From CAYTLW01 sp964438735 (lineage in GTDB: Bacteria; Myxococcota_A; UBA9042), in contig CAYTLW010000021.1 in assembly GCA_964438735.1 (NCBI GenBank), positions 17,254-81,253 of the forward strand: a stretch of 64,000 bases of DNA, given 5' to 3'. The notes under the pieces were generated by a model, which was not told where the DNA came from, ran no database searches, and saw only the letters and a program-made list of their open reading frames with translations. The position numbers and the translations under genes were made by a program. Shown here piece by piece: positions 62,950 to 64,000 of this stretch (position 1 is its first letter; each line of letters opens with the position of its first letter).

Positions 62950-64000
62950 ATGCGCCGCCACACGCCCAGCCACCTGCCGCTCGCCGCCCTCCTGGCTCTC
63001 CTCCTGGCCTTGTGTCCCCTCGCCTGCAGCCAGACAGACGACAACGACGAGCCGGTCACAGCCAGCGACGCGGCCACAGACGCGGTCGCGGGCACCGACA
63101 CGGTCACAGGCACGGACACGGGCACGGGCACGGGCACGGGCACGGGCACGGACACGGTCACAGCCACGGACACGGTCACGGCCACAGACACGGTCACAGC
63201 CACCGACACGGCCCAAGCCGCGGTCCCCTACGGCATCGGCGTCACCACGCTGACCACCATCGGCGCCAACAACCGCGAGCTGCCCACTGAGGTCTGGTAT
63301 CCCATCCCCGCGGGCACGACCGGCACGCCGGTCAAGTACATGCTCGGCTTCGTGCCCTCCCCTTATGGCGCCATCCGCGACGCCAAGGCGGCCGCTGGCC
63401 CCTTCCCCCTGCTCGCCTTCAGCCACGGCAATGGTGGCGTACGCGAGCAGAGCGTCTTCCTCACCGAAGCGGTCGCCCGCCAGGGCTATGTGGTCGTCTC
63501 CCCCGACCACGTGGGCAACACCCTCAACACCATGGACAACACCCTGACCGGCGTGATGTCGCTGTGGCGACCACAGGACCTGAAGGCCGCCATCGACCGC
63601 GTCATCACCACGCAATCCGGCGATCCCGCCTGGCTGAAGGGCCTCGTCGATGGCGACAAGATCGCCGTCACCGGTCACTCGTTCGGCGGCTTCACCTCGC
63701 TGGCTGTGGGCGGCGTTCCGGTCACCCTGCCCGCCGGCGTCTCGCCCGACTGCAGCGCGCCCGAGCAGGTCAAGGCGTGCAAGGAGATGGACAAGCTGGG
63801 CCCGCCACCGTGGAACCTGGGCGATCCGCGGGTCGACGTGGCCATCCCCCTGGCCCACGCCCTCTACGCCGCTGGCGCGCTGGCCAAACCCACAGACAAG
63901 GCCCCTGGTATCCCCATCGTCGTGGTGGGCGCCCGCGGCGCCCCCCCCCCCCCCCCCCCACGGGGCCCCCCGCCCCCCGCCCCCCCCCCCCACCGGGCCC
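62950..64000 (+). CDS. Secreted lipoprotein serine hydrolase (alpha/beta fold), 3' truncated
   Basis: 350 codons are open to the window edge. Signal peptide (LAALLALLLALCPLAC) with lipobox-like LAC, then a Thr/Asp/Gly tract, then an alpha/beta hydrolase resembling PAF-acetylhydrolase/dienelactone-hydrolase relatives: ELPTEVWYPIPAG, FSHGNGGVREQSVFL (oxyanion side), and nucleophile Ser244 in GHSFGG. The catalytic Asp/His would lie beyond the edge. GGAG is 5 bases before the ATG. From about 63940 the sequence becomes C-homopolymer-rich and its translation (poly-Pro) is unreliable. Confidence 0.85.
   Translation, partial: MRRHTPSHLPLAALLALLLALCPLACSQTDDNDEPVTASDAATDAVAGTDTVTGTDTGTGTGTGTGTDTVTATDTVTATDTVTATDTAQAAVPYGIGVTTLTTIGANNRELPTEVWYPIPAGTTGTPVKYMLGFVPSPYGAIRDAKAAAGPFPLLAFSHGNGGVREQSVFLTEAVARQGYVVVSPDHVGNTLNTMDNTLTGVMSLWRPQDLKAAIDRVITTQSGDPAWLKGLVDGDKIAVTGHSFGGFTSLAVGGVPVTLPAGVSPDCSAPEQVKACKEMDKLGPPPWNLGDPRVDVAIPLAHALYAAGALAKPTDKAPGIPIVVVGARGAPPPPPPRGPPPPAPPPHRA
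63091..63211 (+). repeat. Tandem hexamer-type repeat coding for TDTGTGT/TDTVTAT
   Basis: GGCACG is repeated about six times (63111-63150) and GACACGG-TCACAGCCAC-type ~18-base units follow. All lie in frame in the serine-hydrolase lipoprotein, extending its linker. The related tract at 57836-57980 codes for similar Thr/Asp units in another lipoprotein. Confidence 0.8.
63938..64000. other. Low-complexity C-rich run, likely assembly or sequencing artefact
   Basis: From 63938 the sequence is nearly pure C with scattered G (for example about 20 C in a row at 63940-63959), unlike any coding region in the window. It abruptly follows normal hydrolase coding sequence, so it probably reflects a poor-quality contig end. 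Confidence 0.8.

Noticed and set aside
62164..63993. 609-residue minus-strand open frame
   Set aside because: Crosses the tRNA gene and two real plus-strand lipoproteins; composition is shadow-like.

Overview
The window is high-GC, gene-dense bacterial DNA. It has strong G/C third-position bias, little intergenic space, frequent ATGA or TGATG gene overlaps and some GTG/TTG starts. The proteins suggest a Gram-negative Myxococcota-like (former deltaproteobacterial) organism, probably from a metagenome contig. Evidence: FadL and OmpA outer-membrane proteins, many large secreted lipoproteins with Asp/Ala/Thr-rich linkers and cysteine-rich repeats, a MopE-like motif, type II glutamine synthetase, ClpS/ClpA and HD-GYP/GGDEF signalling. 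This placement is inference; there is no rRNA in the window. No stretch over about 300 bases lacks a feature. The last ~60 bases are a C-rich low-complexity run that looks like a bad contig end.

Layout. 1-10.3 kb: a gene tail, glnII, then on the minus strand a MORN-like repeat protein coupled to pyruvate phosphate dikinase, a rhodanese-MoeB fusion and a membrane-anchored TPR protein, then a zinc-type alcohol dehydrogenase. 10.4-17 kb: secreted lipoproteins, a polytopic membrane protein, FadL and a cysteine-rich protein. 17-18.7 kb: an Rrf2 regulator divergent from a tiny five-cysteine protein, with a sigma70-like promoter, two related palindromes and a MITE-like element, followed by ribosomal protein bS21. 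18.8-31 kb: surface proteins, a metzincin lipoprotein, MscS, a DksA-type zinc-finger protein, 3-hydroxyacyl-CoA dehydrogenase, a three-gene RND/LolA-like/DUF1302-like export cluster and OmpA with thrombospondin type 3 repeats. 31-40.9 kb: clpS-clpA, then a minus-strand run (flavoprotein, Lys/Ala-rich cytochrome c lipoprotein, Rsm22-like methyltransferase, small RHH-like protein, Ppx/GppA, LOG-like protein, START protein) and a REC-HD-GYP phosphodiesterase.

40.9-48.1 kb: a tightly overlapped histidine operon, hisG-hisC/HAD-hisB-hisH-hisF-hisA/I/E-hisD. Two fused genes (HisC-HAD and HisA-HisI-HisE) let seven genes cover apparently the whole pathway, with the HAD domain the natural candidate for the otherwise missing histidinol-phosphate phosphatase. 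48.2-54.5 kb: a lipoprotein, then a signalling unit made of a degenerate hybrid kinase (no H-box His, no receiver Asp, but an intact Hpt His) overlapped with a diguanylate cyclase whose receiver Asp is Glu, then a membrane-fusion-like lipoprotein. 54.6-64 kb: more secreted lipoproteins (TPR, six-copy cysteine repeat, PHP domain, rhodanese, serine hydrolase) and tRNA-Arg(CCG).

The parts most worth following up are the degenerate kinase/cyclase pair, the two histidine-pathway fusions, the Rrf2-small-cysteine-protein module with its transposon-like insertion, and the Lys/Ala-rich cytochrome lipoprotein.
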